Shown here one piece after another: positions 18,941 through 29,091 of a stretch of DNA of 63,173 bases. Source of the DNA: Pantoea sp. Cy-639 (GTDB lineage: Bacteria; Pseudomonadota; Gammaproteobacteria; Pseudomonadales; Pseudomonadaceae). The stretch lies in assembly GCF_011752525.1 (NCBI RefSeq), contig NZ_VWXI01000021.1, positions 1 through 63,173 on the forward strand. Reading direction: 5' to 3'. The position numbers and the translations under genes are program-made. The notes under the pieces were generated by a model. That model searched no databases and was not told where the DNA came from. It saw only the letters and a list, made by a program, of their open reading frames with translations. Each line of letters begins with the position of its first letter. Position 1 is the stretch's first letter.

Positions 18941-19441
18941 TCAGGCGTCCGGCTTGGCGTTCAGGCCCAGCTCGCCGAGCACGCGCTCACGAGACTCATC
19001 GTCGGCGAGCACGCCTTCGATGGCCTTGCGGAAGGCCGGGGCGTTGCCCAGCGGGCCCTTCAGGGCGACCAGGGCTTCACGCAGTTCCATCAGCTTCTTC
19101 AGCTCCGGTACCTGCTCGACCAGGCTGGCCGGGTTGAAGTCCTTCATGGTGTTGACGCGCAGATTGACCGCCAGCTCGTCGCTTTCAGCACCTTCCTGCA
19201 GGCGGTTCGGCACGGCCAGGGTCATGCTCAGTTCCTGCTTGGCCAGCACTTCGTCGAAGTTCATCTTGTCGATGCTGATCGGCTTGCGGTCTTCGATCTT
19301 GCGATCGTCGGCACGCAGGGTGTAGTCACCGATCGCCAGCAGCTTCAACGGCAGCTCGATCTCTTCCTGAGCGCCACCGGTGGCAGGTTTGAAGGTGACG
19401 TTGATGCGTTCCTTGGGGGCTACCGAGCCTTCTTTGGCCAT
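18941..19441 (-). CDS. tssB: TssB (VipA), T6SS contractile sheath small subunit
   Basis: This 166-residue protein is the smaller sheath subunit that pairs with TssC. It opens MAKEGSVAPKERINVTFKPA, and later segments such as ELPLKLLAIGDYTLRADD and the LRVNTMKDFNPASLVEQVPEL core are typical. It is cytoplasmic, with no signal or membrane segment. A strong AAGGAGA lies six bases before the ATG. It follows tssA by 33 bases and precedes tssC, the usual order tssA-tssB-tssC. Confidence 0.97.
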   Translation of the reverse strand: MAKEGSVAPKERINVTFKPATGGAQEEIELPLKLLAIGDYTLRADDRKIEDRKPISIDKMNFDEVLAKQELSMTLAVPNRLQEGAESDELAVNLRVNTMKDFNPASLVEQVPELKKLMELREALVALKGPLGNAPAFRKAIEGVLADDESRERVLGELGLNAKPDA

Positions 19442-19474
19442 TGGTTTTCTCCTTGAGGGTTATGGCCCTTGGGC

Positions 19475-21031
19475 CTATTCGAGTACGACTTCGAGATCGA
19501 GATGGCACAGTCGGCGGTAGATCTCGTCCTTGCGTTCGCGCACCACATGATTCTGCGGCAGCAGCTCGCAACAGGTATGCAGCAGGTGCAGCACCTGCAG
19601 CGAGAGGTCGGGCTCCCAGGCATCCAGGCCGGATTGGCGCAGTTGCTCGTCGAGGGCTTCGAGTTGGGTTCTGGCCAGTTCGTACTTCTTGGCCGTGTAG
19701 CACAGACGCGCCTGGCTCAATTGCCAGAAGAAACGCTCGCGTCCGCCATGGACGCCCTGCATCTGTTGCTTGAGGGTTTGCACCGCGGTCTTCAGGCCTT
19801 CCTTGCGCAGCACCGGGAGCACCGCGTCCAGGGCCTCCTCCCAGGGTGCCTGGCGCAGGCCGGGCTCGGCCACGGTCTGGGTCACCGCGTCCTGCAGGTG
19901 CGACACCACATGACCGGCGATCCAGGCGCGGGTCTCGGGGTCGGCAAACGGGGTGCCATCGTGAAATTTCAGCTCGATCACACTGGGCAGGCGCTGCAGC
20001 AGCGAGGCGAAGTTCATCTCCACTTCGCGCATGCCGGCCTCGACGCCCAGCGCCTGGCAGCACTCCCACACCAGGCGTTGGCCATCGAACCAGAACGGCG
20101 CCTTGGCCACGCTGTTCTCCAGTTCCACCAGCAGGTCGGCGTACTGGCCCTGGTCGAAGCGTTCCTTGTAGCTCTTGAGCTTGTCGGCGGGCAGCCCGCG
20201 CAAGGCCGTGACGTTCTCGGCGTTGCGCTCGGGCATCGCCTCGATGGGCAACCACAGCAGCGTGCGGTTCAGGCGCAGGGCGCGCAGGTCGGTGGCCTTC
20301 TGCCGCTGCCACCAGACGCACAGCTGACGGCCCTGCTCCTGTTGCGAGCGCAAGGCCTTGGTGGCGTCCTTCTCGTTCTCGATCGGCTCGCCGGGGCTGA
20401 ACAGCTGGGTGGCGGCCTGCTTGACCTGGGCGACGATGGCACCGACAGCGCCGGGCTGTGGCTCGTTGTCGGCGGAGCGCTGGACCTGGTTCTTCAGCGA
20501 ACGGCAGATCGGCAGCAGCAGTGGCGCATCGTCCCCCAACCGGGCGGACAACACGGTCTCGAGCCCCGACAGATGCTCGACCATCTGCTGGAACAGTGGC
20601 AGTTGCTCCTTGATCGCAATGTCGCTGCCCAGGGCCTGTTCGAGGCGCGGCACCAGCCAACCGATGGCAGCCGAGCGCGTACGCGCCTTGGCCGGGTGCA
20701 GGTCGTCCCAATGGTGTTCGCAGAGCTCGCGCAACAGGCCAAGGCCAGCCAGCAGGCCGGCGTAGGATTCGCGCTGGTAGAGGGCCCAGGTCATCCATGC
20801 GGTGACACGCAGGTCCTTGGACTGGTCGCGCAGCAGCGCTTCGCTGTTCTCGAGGATCCTGAGCCAGTCTACCTGGCCACTGGCGTGGATCGACTGGGCC
20901 TTGGTCAGTTCGCTTTCGAGGGCTTCGAACTCGCCGGAAAAACGTACGTCCTCACCGCCGAACGAACCCGCGGTAATAGCGTTCTTGCCAAGTTCAAGAT
21001 AGCGCGCAGCCAGCTTCGAAGAATACGACAT
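19475..21031 (-). CDS. tssA: TssA, T6SS cap/priming protein (ImpA N-terminal and VasJ-like C-terminal domains)
   Basis: This 518-residue protein carries the ImpA_N domain near its N-terminus (about 20-130, with the conserved W-D-L-x-P segment HHWDDLHPAKARTR) and a long C-terminal VasJ-like region (about 250-518). TssA proteins recruit the baseplate and coordinate tube and sheath growth. It is the first gene of the cluster, starting 359 bases from ssb. The ribosome binding site is weak (GTGAGA), and the leader carries a candidate RsmA hairpin, so translation may be regulated after transcription starts. Confidence 0.92.
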   Translation of the reverse strand: MSYSSKLAARYLELGKNAITAGSFGGEDVRFSGEFEALESELTKAQSIHASGQVDWLRILENSEALLRDQSKDLRVTAWMTWALYQRESYAGLLAGLGLLRELCEHHWDDLHPAKARTRSAAIGWLVPRLEQALGSDIAIKEQLPLFQQMVEHLSGLETVLSARLGDDAPLLLPICRSLKNQVQRSADNEPQPGAVGAIVAQVKQAATQLFSPGEPIENEKDATKALRSQQEQGRQLCVWWQRQKATDLRALRLNRTLLWLPIEAMPERNAENVTALRGLPADKLKSYKERFDQGQYADLLVELENSVAKAPFWFDGQRLVWECCQALGVEAGMREVEMNFASLLQRLPSVIELKFHDGTPFADPETRAWIAGHVVSHLQDAVTQTVAEPGLRQAPWEEALDAVLPVLRKEGLKTAVQTLKQQMQGVHGGRERFFWQLSQARLCYTAKKYELARTQLEALDEQLRQSGLDAWEPDLSLQVLHLLHTCCELLPQNHVVRERKDEIYRRLCHLDLEVVLE

Positions 21032-21113
21032 CCATATCTCACAGTTAGAACTTGCAAATTAAAGCTGGAGACCTAGTCTTCCTAACTTAACGCGGGAAAG
21101 TTCTATTGAGTCA

Positions 21114-21131
21114 GTCCACACTCCGGTGGAC
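21114..21131 (-). promoter_or_regulatory. Candidate RsmA/RsmE (CsrA-family) binding hairpin in the tssA leader
   Basis: On the minus strand GTCCAC pairs with GTGGAC, leaving the hexaloop CGGAGT closed by a C-G pair. A GGA in a hexaloop is the core of CsrA/RsmA targets. The conserved A before the N-GGA is missing here (C instead). The site lies about 85-100 bases before the tssA ATG. Gac/Rsm control of T6SS genes is established in Pseudomonas; binding here is inferred. Confidence 0.45.
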
Positions 21132-21217
21132 AGTTGATCAAGCGGTTGGATAGCCTAATGCCATTAATGGCGCATTGCAACCACTCATAAGGATAGAAAA
21201 CACAAGGACAAACAATC

Positions 21218-21260
21218 ATCTAGGGGTTTCCCTGATGTCGCCTAATATATACCCCTAGAT
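21218..21260. repeat. Perfect 10-bp inverted repeat upstream of tssA
   Basis: ATCTAGGGGT at 21218-21227 is matched exactly by ACCCCTAGAT at 21251-21260, with 23 bases between. Centres are 33 bp apart, close to three helix turns, so both arms would face the same side of the DNA. It lies about 190-230 bp upstream of the tssA start in AT-rich DNA. It resembles a regulator operator more than a terminator; the regulator is unknown. Confidence 0.55.
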
Positions 21261-21330
21261 AAACAGCGAAGTTATAGTGGAAACAAAACAAACAATCGCC
21301 GATAAGATATTGAAAAATATAACGCCCATA

Positions 21331-21367
21331 AAAAACCGCCGCTTTCTGCAAAGCGGCGGTTTTTTTT
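21331..21367 (-). terminator. Rho-independent terminator of ssb
   Basis: An 11-bp stem (accgccgcttt / aaagcggcggt) with loop CTGC has an A-run on one side and a T-run of eight on the other, so it can end transcripts from either side. It lies about 25 bases after the ssb stop and shields the tssA leader from ssb transcription. Confidence 0.92.
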
Positions 21368-21390
21368 GACGCGCGAAACGAAAAAATCGA

Positions 21391-21936
21391 TCAGAACGGA
21401 ATGTCGTCGTCGAAACTGTCGAAATCGGCGGCCGGTTGCGGTGCTGGCTGCTGCGGCGCCGGACGCTGAGGGGCCTGCTGCGGACGCGGCGCCTGTTGGC
21501 GAGGTGCCTGGTTGTACTGCTGCTGGCCACCACCCTGGTTGTAGTTGCCACCGCCCTGGTTGTAAGGATCACCGCCCTGCTGCTGGCCCTGCGGACGACC
21601 GCCGAGCAACTGCATGGTGCCGTTGATGTCGACGATGATCTCGGTGGTGTAGCGCTTAATGCCGTCCTTTTCCCATTCGCGGGTCTGCAGCTTGCCTTCG
21701 ATGTAGCACTGCGAGCCCTTGCGCAGGTACTCGCCGGCGATCTCGGCAACCTTGCCGAACAGCGCCACACGGTGCCACTCGGTGCGCTCGACCTTCTGGC
21801 CGGACTGCTTGTCGGTCCACTGCTCGCTGGTGGCCAGGCTCAGGTTGGTCACGGCGTTACCGTTGGGCAGGTAGCGGACTTCGGGATCCTGACCGCAGGT
21901 GCCGACCAGAATGACTTTGTTAACCCCACGGGCCAT
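21391..21936 (-). CDS. ssb: Single-stranded DNA-binding protein SSB
   Basis: The 181-residue product has the OB-fold DNA-binding domain (about 1-110, starting MARGVNKVILVG), a long Gly/Gln/Pro/Asn-rich flexible linker (about 115-170) and the conserved acidic tip DDDIPF, which docks partner proteins of replication and repair. It acts as a tetramer on single-stranded DNA. AGGAGA lies six bases before the ATG. It starts nine bases after the MFS gene, so the two are probably co-transcribed, and it ends at a strong terminator. Confidence 0.98.
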   Translation of the reverse strand: MARGVNKVILVGTCGQDPEVRYLPNGNAVTNLSLATSEQWTDKQSGQKVERTEWHRVALFGKVAEIAGEYLRKGSQCYIEGKLQTREWEKDGIKRYTTEIIVDINGTMQLLGGRPQGQQQGGDPYNQGGGNYNQGGGQQQYNQAPRQQAPRPQQAPQRPAPQQPAPQPAADFDSFDDDIPF

Positions 21937-21945
21937 AACGTTCTC

Positions 21946-23340
21946 CTAGGCTTCGCACGCCGAAGAGGCTGGGTTCACCAGACGCTCGAGGGTCGCACGG
22001 TCCAAAATTTTCGTATCCAGTTTGATATAGATGGCGGCCTCTTCTGCCACCACCACGGCGTCGGTCACACCCGGCACGGCCATCAGGCGCTCGGTCAGCC
22101 CGGCTTCCCGGACCGCCTCCGGCGTCAGCGGCATGCGCAGGCTGGTCACATAGGGCGGCTCGTTCATGCTCAATGCAGTGACCAGCCACAGGGCACACAG
22201 CCCCGCGCAACCCAGGAACACCATGCTCAGGCCACCGTGCTGGAACAACCAGCCACCGATGATTCCTCCCAGCGCGGCGCCAAGGAACTGGCTGGTGGAA
22301 TACACCCCCATTGCCGTCCCCTTGCCGCCGGCGGGCGACACCTTGCTGACCAGCGAAGGCAAGGATGCCTCCAGCAGGTTGAAGGCAGTAAAGAATACCA
22401 CGGTGCCGACCACCAGTCCGTGCAAGTTGTCAGCCCACTGCCAGAAGAACACCTCCACCAGCAGCAAGACACTGACCGCGCCGAGCAGGACGCGTTTCAT
22501 CTTGCGCTTCTTTTCGCCGTAGATGATGAACGGGACCATTGCAAAAAATGAGACCAGCAGCGCGGTCAGGTACACCCACCAGTGCTGCTCCTTGGGCAGC
22601 CCGCCGCGCTCGACGAACGCCAGCGGCAATGCCACGAAGCTGGCCATGAGGATCGCATGGAGGATCAGGATGCCCACATCCAGGCGCAGAAGGTCCGGAT
22701 GGCGCAGGGTCGGGCCGAGGGCCTGGCGCGCCACGCCGGATTCACGATGCTGCAGGGCACCGTGGGCGCTGGGCACGACAAAGGCAATCAGCAGGATGCC
22801 GACCAGGGCAAGTCCTGCAGTGGCAAGGAACAATCCTGACAGGCCGAAGGCGCGCGTCAGCAATGGCCCCACCACCATCGCCACGGCGAACGACAGGCCG
22901 ATGCTCATGCCGATCATGGCCATGGCCTTGGTCCGGTGCTGCTCACGGGTGAGGTCGGAAAGCAGTGCCATGACCGCCGCAGAAATCGCCCCGGCCCCCT
23001 GCAGGATACGCCCGGCGATCACGCCCCAGATCGAGTCGGCCTGGGCCGCCAGCACGCTGCCGAGGGCGAAGATCAGCAGCCCCAGGTAAATGATCGGGCG
23101 ACGGCCGATACGGTCGGAGATCATCCCGAACGGGATCTGCAGCACGGCCTGGGTCAGGCCGTAGGCTCCGATGGCCAGGCCGATCAGCGCCGGCGTGGCA
23201 CCCGCCAGGTCCATGCCATAGGTGGCGAGCACTGGCAGGACCATGAACATGCCCAGCATACGAAAGGCAAAGACCAGAGCCAGGCCACTGGCGGCGCGGG
23301 TTTCGCTGCCACTCATGCGCTCGTTGTGGGTGTCGTGCAT
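21946..23340 (-). CDS. yajR: YajR-like MFS transporter with C-terminal YAM domain
   Basis: This 464-residue inner-membrane protein has about 12 hydrophobic segments and the MFS motif A-like sequence GMISDRIGRRPI in the loop after helix 2. A cytoplasmic tail of about 70 residues (TPEAVREAGLTERLMAVPGVTDAVVVAEE and onward) has the ferredoxin-like layout of the YAM domain of E. coli YajR. The substrate is unknown. GAGGT lies seven bases before the ATG at 23340. It is divergent from uvrA and precedes ssb by nine bases. The gene name is by domain architecture. Confidence 0.85.
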   Translation of the reverse strand: MHDTHNERMSGSETRAASGLALVFAFRMLGMFMVLPVLATYGMDLAGATPALIGLAIGAYGLTQAVLQIPFGMISDRIGRRPIIYLGLLIFALGSVLAAQADSIWGVIAGRILQGAGAISAAVMALLSDLTREQHRTKAMAMIGMSIGLSFAVAMVVGPLLTRAFGLSGLFLATAGLALVGILLIAFVVPSAHGALQHRESGVARQALGPTLRHPDLLRLDVGILILHAILMASFVALPLAFVERGGLPKEQHWWVYLTALLVSFFAMVPFIIYGEKKRKMKRVLLGAVSVLLLVEVFFWQWADNLHGLVVGTVVFFTAFNLLEASLPSLVSKVSPAGGKGTAMGVYSTSQFLGAALGGIIGGWLFQHGGLSMVFLGCAGLCALWLVTALSMNEPPYVTSLRMPLTPEAVREAGLTERLMAVPGVTDAVVVAEEAAIYIKLDTKILDRATLERLVNPASSACEA

Positions 23341-23408
23341 GGATTAACCTCGTGTGAACCGGCGGCGATTCTATCAGTCCGACGCCTTGACGGCATATAC
23401 GCGACGCT

Positions 23409-23438
23409 TTGCCGCGTGGTGGTGGCGCGCCGTATACT
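23409..23438 (+). promoter_or_regulatory. Candidate sigma-70 promoter of uvrA
   Basis: TTGCCG (23409-23414) and TATACT (23433-23438) are 18 bases apart, with four and five of six consensus matches. The -10 box is about 32 bases before the uvrA GTG. I saw no Pseudomonas-type LexA box overlapping it. Confidence 0.5.
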
Positions 23439-23469
23439 CCTGGGTTTATGCCCGCCGAGCGAGGCTGCA

Positions 23470-26304
<2,835 letters not shown>

Positions 26305-26311
26305 GGCCATG

Positions 26312-26331
26312 GGGGCGCTTTGCGCCCCTTT
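26312..26331 (+). terminator. Terminator-like hairpin after uvrA
   Basis: GGGGCGC and GCGCCCC form a 7-bp stem with a TTT loop, followed by TTTC, eight bases after the uvrA stop. The U-tract is short, so efficiency is uncertain. Confidence 0.6.
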
Positions 26332-26336
26332 CACGG

Positions 26337-26392
26337 CACAAGGCCGCTCCTACAGGCCTGACTTCGCGCAGTCCTGTAGGAGCGGCCTTGTG
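26337..26392. repeat. Long perfect inverted repeat of Pseudomonas REP type
   Basis: A 20-base arm (26337-26356, CACAAGGCCGCTCCTACAGG) is exactly repeated in inverse at 26373-26392 around a 16-base loop. The GCTCCTACAGG core is common in dispersed intergenic REP elements of P. putida and relatives. It lies between the convergent uvrA and bfrA genes, the usual setting. It might also act as a two-way terminator. Confidence 0.75.
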
Positions 26393-26424
26393 TGGCGACA
26401 GGGCTACAAAGCAGCCCCAGGCTT

Positions 26425-26889
26425 TTACATCTGCGATTGCAGGTAGTTTTCCAGGCCAATGGCCTTGATCAGCCCCTGCTGCTTCTCCAGCCAGTAGGTG
26501 TGATCTTCCTCGGTATCGGCCAACTGTGCACGCAGGATGTCGCGGCTGATATAGTCCTTGTGCAGCTCGCACAGCTCGATGCCCTTGCACAGCGCGGCGC
26601 GGACCTTGTACTCGAGCTTGAGATCGGCCTCGATCATCTCCGGCACGGTGCTGCCGACTTCCAGGTCGTCCGCACGCATGTCAGGGGTGCCTTCGAGCAT
26701 GAGGATACGACGCATCAGCGCGTCGGCGTGCTGCGTCTCTTCTTCCATTTCATGGTTGATGCGCTCGTAGAGCTTGCCCAGGCCCCAGTCTTCGTACATC
26801 CGCGAATGGATGAAGTACTGGTCGCGCGCCGCCAGTTCGCCCTTCAGCAGCGTGACGAGGTAGTTGATTACGTCCGGGTGACCTTGCAT
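26425..26889 (-). CDS. ftnA: Ferritin-like iron storage protein (BfrA/FtnA of Pseudomonas)
   Basis: This 154-residue ferritin-like protein opens MQGHPDVINYLVTLLKGELA and stores iron as a 24-mer. Diiron ligands expected for the family are present (Glu18, Glu51, His54, and the later E-x-x-H in LADTEEDHTYW). Residue 52, the haem-ligand Met of true bacterioferritins, is Thr here (HEMEEETQHAD). The P. aeruginosa relative, first called BfrA, was shown to be a ferritin (FtnA) and not a bacterioferritin, so FtnA is the better name. The start at 26889 has AGGGAGA upstream; an extension to 26925 lacks family support. It is next to katA, as in P. aeruginosa. Confidence 0.92.
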   Translation of the reverse strand: MQGHPDVINYLVTLLKGELAARDQYFIHSRMYEDWGLGKLYERINHEMEEETQHADALMRRILMLEGTPDMRADDLEVGSTVPEMIEADLKLEYKVRAALCKGIELCELHKDYISRDILRAQLADTEEDHTYWLEKQQGLIKAIGLENYLQSQM

Positions 26890-27009
26890 CGCCCTGTTTC
26901 TCCCTGTGAAAACGTCAATGGGCATAGTGTGAACCAGCTTTTGCTCGTGGTCACTGAAAAACGCGCAATTCGATGCAAAAAATCGGCTAAACAGTAGTGA
27001 TATTCATTG

Positions 27010-27034
27010 AAAAACCGCCCAAATGAGGGCGGTT
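27010..27034 (-). terminator. Rho-independent terminator of katA
   Basis: An 8-bp stem (AACCGCCC / GGGCGGTT) with a six-base loop is followed on the minus strand by a T-run. It lies about 18 bases after the katA stop and separates it from ftnA. Confidence 0.88.
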
Positions 27035-27051
27035 CTTCTTATCACTTCGAC

Positions 27052-28491
27052 TTAGGCGATATTCATGCCCAAGGCCTTGGCAATCCCTTCTCCGTAGGCC
27101 TGATCGGCCTTGAAGAAGTGCTGCAACTGACGCTGGATCACGTCCTCGCTGACACCCGACATGGTGCCGGCGATATTGCTGATGAGCAGTGCCTTCTGTT
27201 CATTGCTCATCAGTCGGAACAGCGCACCAGCGTGGCTGTAGTAGTCGTTGTCCTCGCGGTGATCGTAGCGATCTGCGACACCGCTGAGGGCCAGCGCAGG
27301 CTCCGCATGGCGTGGCGATTGCTTGGGCGCATCGGCGTAGCTGTTCGGCTCATAGTTTGGCGAGCCGCCATAGCTGCCAAGGGCCATCGAGCCATCGCGC
27401 TGGTAGCTGTTCACCGGGCTGCGCGGCGCGTTGACCGGCAGTTGCTGATGGTTGGTGCCCACACGGTAACGGTGAGCATCGGCGTAGGCAAAGACCCGAC
27501 CTTGCAGCATACGGTCAGGTGAAAGGCCAACACCTGGAACCATGTTGCTCGGGCCGAAAGTGGCCTGCTCGACTTCAGCGAAGTAGTTGAGCGGGTTGCG
27601 GTTGAGTTCCAGGACACCAACCTCGATCAGCGGATGGTCCTTCTGCGACCAGGTCTTGGTTACATCGAAAGGGTTCTCTTCACGCGCTGCCGCTTCGGCC
27701 TCGCTCATCACCTGGATACACACCGTCCAACGTGGGAAGTCACCGCGCTCGATGGCCTCGAAGAGGTCACGCTGAGCATAGTCCGGATCACTGCCAGCCA
27801 GACGCGCCGCGTCGGCCGGAGCCAGGTTCTTGATGCCCTGCTGGGTCTTGAAGTGCCATTTGACCCAGGTACGCTCGCCATTGGCGTTGATCAGGCTGTA
27901 GGTATGGCTGCCGAAACCATGCATGTGCCGGTAGCCATCTGGAATCCCACGATCGGAGAACAGAATGGTGACCTGGTGCAAGGCCTCAGGCGAATGCGAC
28001 CAGAAGTCCCACATCATCTGAGCATTCTTCAGATTGGTCTGCGGGTGGCGTTTCTGGGTGTGGATAAAGTCTGGGAACTTCAGCGGATCACGGATGAAGA
28101 ACACCGGGGTGTTATTGCCAACGATGTCCCAGTTGCCTTCCTCGGTGTAGAACTTGACGGCAAAGCCACGTGGGTCACGTTCTGTATCGGCGGAGCCGCG
28201 CTCACCGCCAACCGTGGAGAAGCGCAGGAAGGTTTCGGTTTGCTTGCCGATGGCATCGAAAAGACGGGCGCTGCTCAAGGCAGTAATGTCCCGGGTGACC
28301 GTGAAAGTGCCGTAGGCCCCCGAGCCCTTGGCGTGCACACGACGCTCAGGGATGTTTTCACGGTTGAAGTGGGCCAGCTTCTCGACCAGATGGAAATCAT
28401 CGAGCAGCAATGGGCCACGCGGGCCGGCGGAACGCGAGTTCTGGTTGTCGGCTACAGGTGCACCGCTGGCGGTGGTCAGGATCTTGCTCAT
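27052..28491 (-). CDS. katA: KatA, monofunctional haem catalase
   Basis: This 479-residue small-subunit catalase degrades hydrogen peroxide. The catalytic His lies at residue 53 (in PERRVHAKGSGAYG), the distal Asn in VGNNTPVFF, and the proximal haem-ligand Tyr in RVFAYADAHRYRVG. The length fits clade 3 enzymes, which bind NADPH, and no signal peptide is seen, so it should be cytoplasmic. AAGGAGA lies six bases before the ATG. It is flanked by terminators and is thus a single-gene unit. The upstream 120 bases are AT-rich; I could not fit a full OxyR site with confidence. Confidence 0.96.
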   Translation of the reverse strand: MSKILTTASGAPVADNQNSRSAGPRGPLLLDDFHLVEKLAHFNRENIPERRVHAKGSGAYGTFTVTRDITALSSARLFDAIGKQTETFLRFSTVGGERGSADTERDPRGFAVKFYTEEGNWDIVGNNTPVFFIRDPLKFPDFIHTQKRHPQTNLKNAQMMWDFWSHSPEALHQVTILFSDRGIPDGYRHMHGFGSHTYSLINANGERTWVKWHFKTQQGIKNLAPADAARLAGSDPDYAQRDLFEAIERGDFPRWTVCIQVMSEAEAAAREENPFDVTKTWSQKDHPLIEVGVLELNRNPLNYFAEVEQATFGPSNMVPGVGLSPDRMLQGRVFAYADAHRYRVGTNHQQLPVNAPRSPVNSYQRDGSMALGSYGGSPNYEPNSYADAPKQSPRHAEPALALSGVADRYDHREDNDYYSHAGALFRLMSNEQKALLISNIAGTMSGVSEDVIQRQLQHFFKADQAYGEGIAKALGMNIA

Positions 28492-28614
28492 GGGCTCTCC
28501 TTATCGGTCTCGAATGGCCGGCTAGACGGCATGGAGAGAGTATCGACGAAGCCTGTTACAAGATCTAATTCATTGAAAAACTAATTACGATAGATATTTT
28601 TAATTATTACAGGC

Positions 28615-28641
28615 ACAAAAAACCGGGCACTAGGCCCGGTT
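28615..28641 (-). terminator. Rho-independent terminator of the alpha operon
   Basis: An 8-bp stem (AACCGGGC / GCCCGGTT) with a five-base loop is followed on the minus strand by TTTTTTG. It lies 22 bases after the rplQ stop and ends the ribosomal protein run. Confidence 0.92.
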
Positions 28642-28662
28642 CTTTGCAGCAGACAGAACGTC

Positions 28663-29049
28663 TTACTCGGCAGCTTCTACAGCACCACCGACCGGACGAT
28701 CAACCAGCTCGACGTACGCCATAGGCGCGTTGTCGCCAGCGCGGAAACCGCACTTCAGGATACGCAGGTAGCCGCCCTGACGGGTGGCGTAGCGCTTGCC
28801 CAGGTCGTTGAACAGCTTGCCAACGGCAGCTTTCGAACGGGTACGGTCGAAAGCCAGACGACGGTTGGCGACGCTGTCTTCCTTGGCCAGGGTGATCAGC
28901 GGCTCGGCAACGCGGCGCAGTTCCTTGGCTTTCGGCAGGGTGGTTTTGATCAGCTCGTGCTCGATCAGCGACACTGCCATGTTCTGGAACATAGCCTTGC
29001 GGTGAGAGCTGGTACGGCTCAGGTGACGTCCACTTTTACGATGACGCAT
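28663..29049 (-). CDS. rplQ: Ribosomal protein L17
   Basis: This 128-residue 50S protein opens with the very conserved MRHRKSGRHLSRTSSHRKAM. It sits on the 23S rRNA near the tunnel exit. It is the last gene of the alpha operon, 42 bases after rpoA, and a terminator follows. The C-terminal tail beyond residue 118 (VGGAVEAAE) is short and variable, as usual. Confidence 0.98.
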   Translation of the reverse strand: MRHRKSGRHLSRTSSHRKAMFQNMAVSLIEHELIKTTLPKAKELRRVAEPLITLAKEDSVANRRLAFDRTRSKAAVGKLFNDLGKRYATRQGGYLRILKCGFRAGDNAPMAYVELVDRPVGGAVEAAE

Positions 29050-29091
29050 GATTCATTCCTTACCAAACACTACGTTCGGTGATTACGACGA

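Larger units (their letters stand above)
21032..21390. other. AT-rich intergenic region upstream of tssA
   Basis: This 359-base region between tssA and the 3' end of ssb holds no gene. It is clearly more AT-rich than its neighbours. It contains a GGA-loop hairpin (21114-21131), a perfect 10-bp inverted repeat (21218-21227 with 21251-21260) and the ssb terminator (about 21331-21367). I could not assign a convincing tssA promoter: no sigma-54 site with both boxes and no good -35/-10 pair was found. Confidence 0.75.

Noticed and set aside
21121..21180. Sigma-54 promoter before tssA
   Set aside because: The best GG-N10-GC match (AGGCTATCCAACCGCT on the minus strand) lacks most other consensus bases.
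23341..23469. LexA (SOS) box between yajR and uvrA
   Set aside because: I looked for CTGT-N8-ACAG type palindromes and found none, although uvrA is SOS-controlled in E. coli.
28492..28614. OxyR binding site before katA
   Set aside because: AT-rich ATAG/CTAT-like pieces are present, but their spacing does not fit the ATAG-N7-CTAT-N7-ATAG-N7-CTAT pattern.
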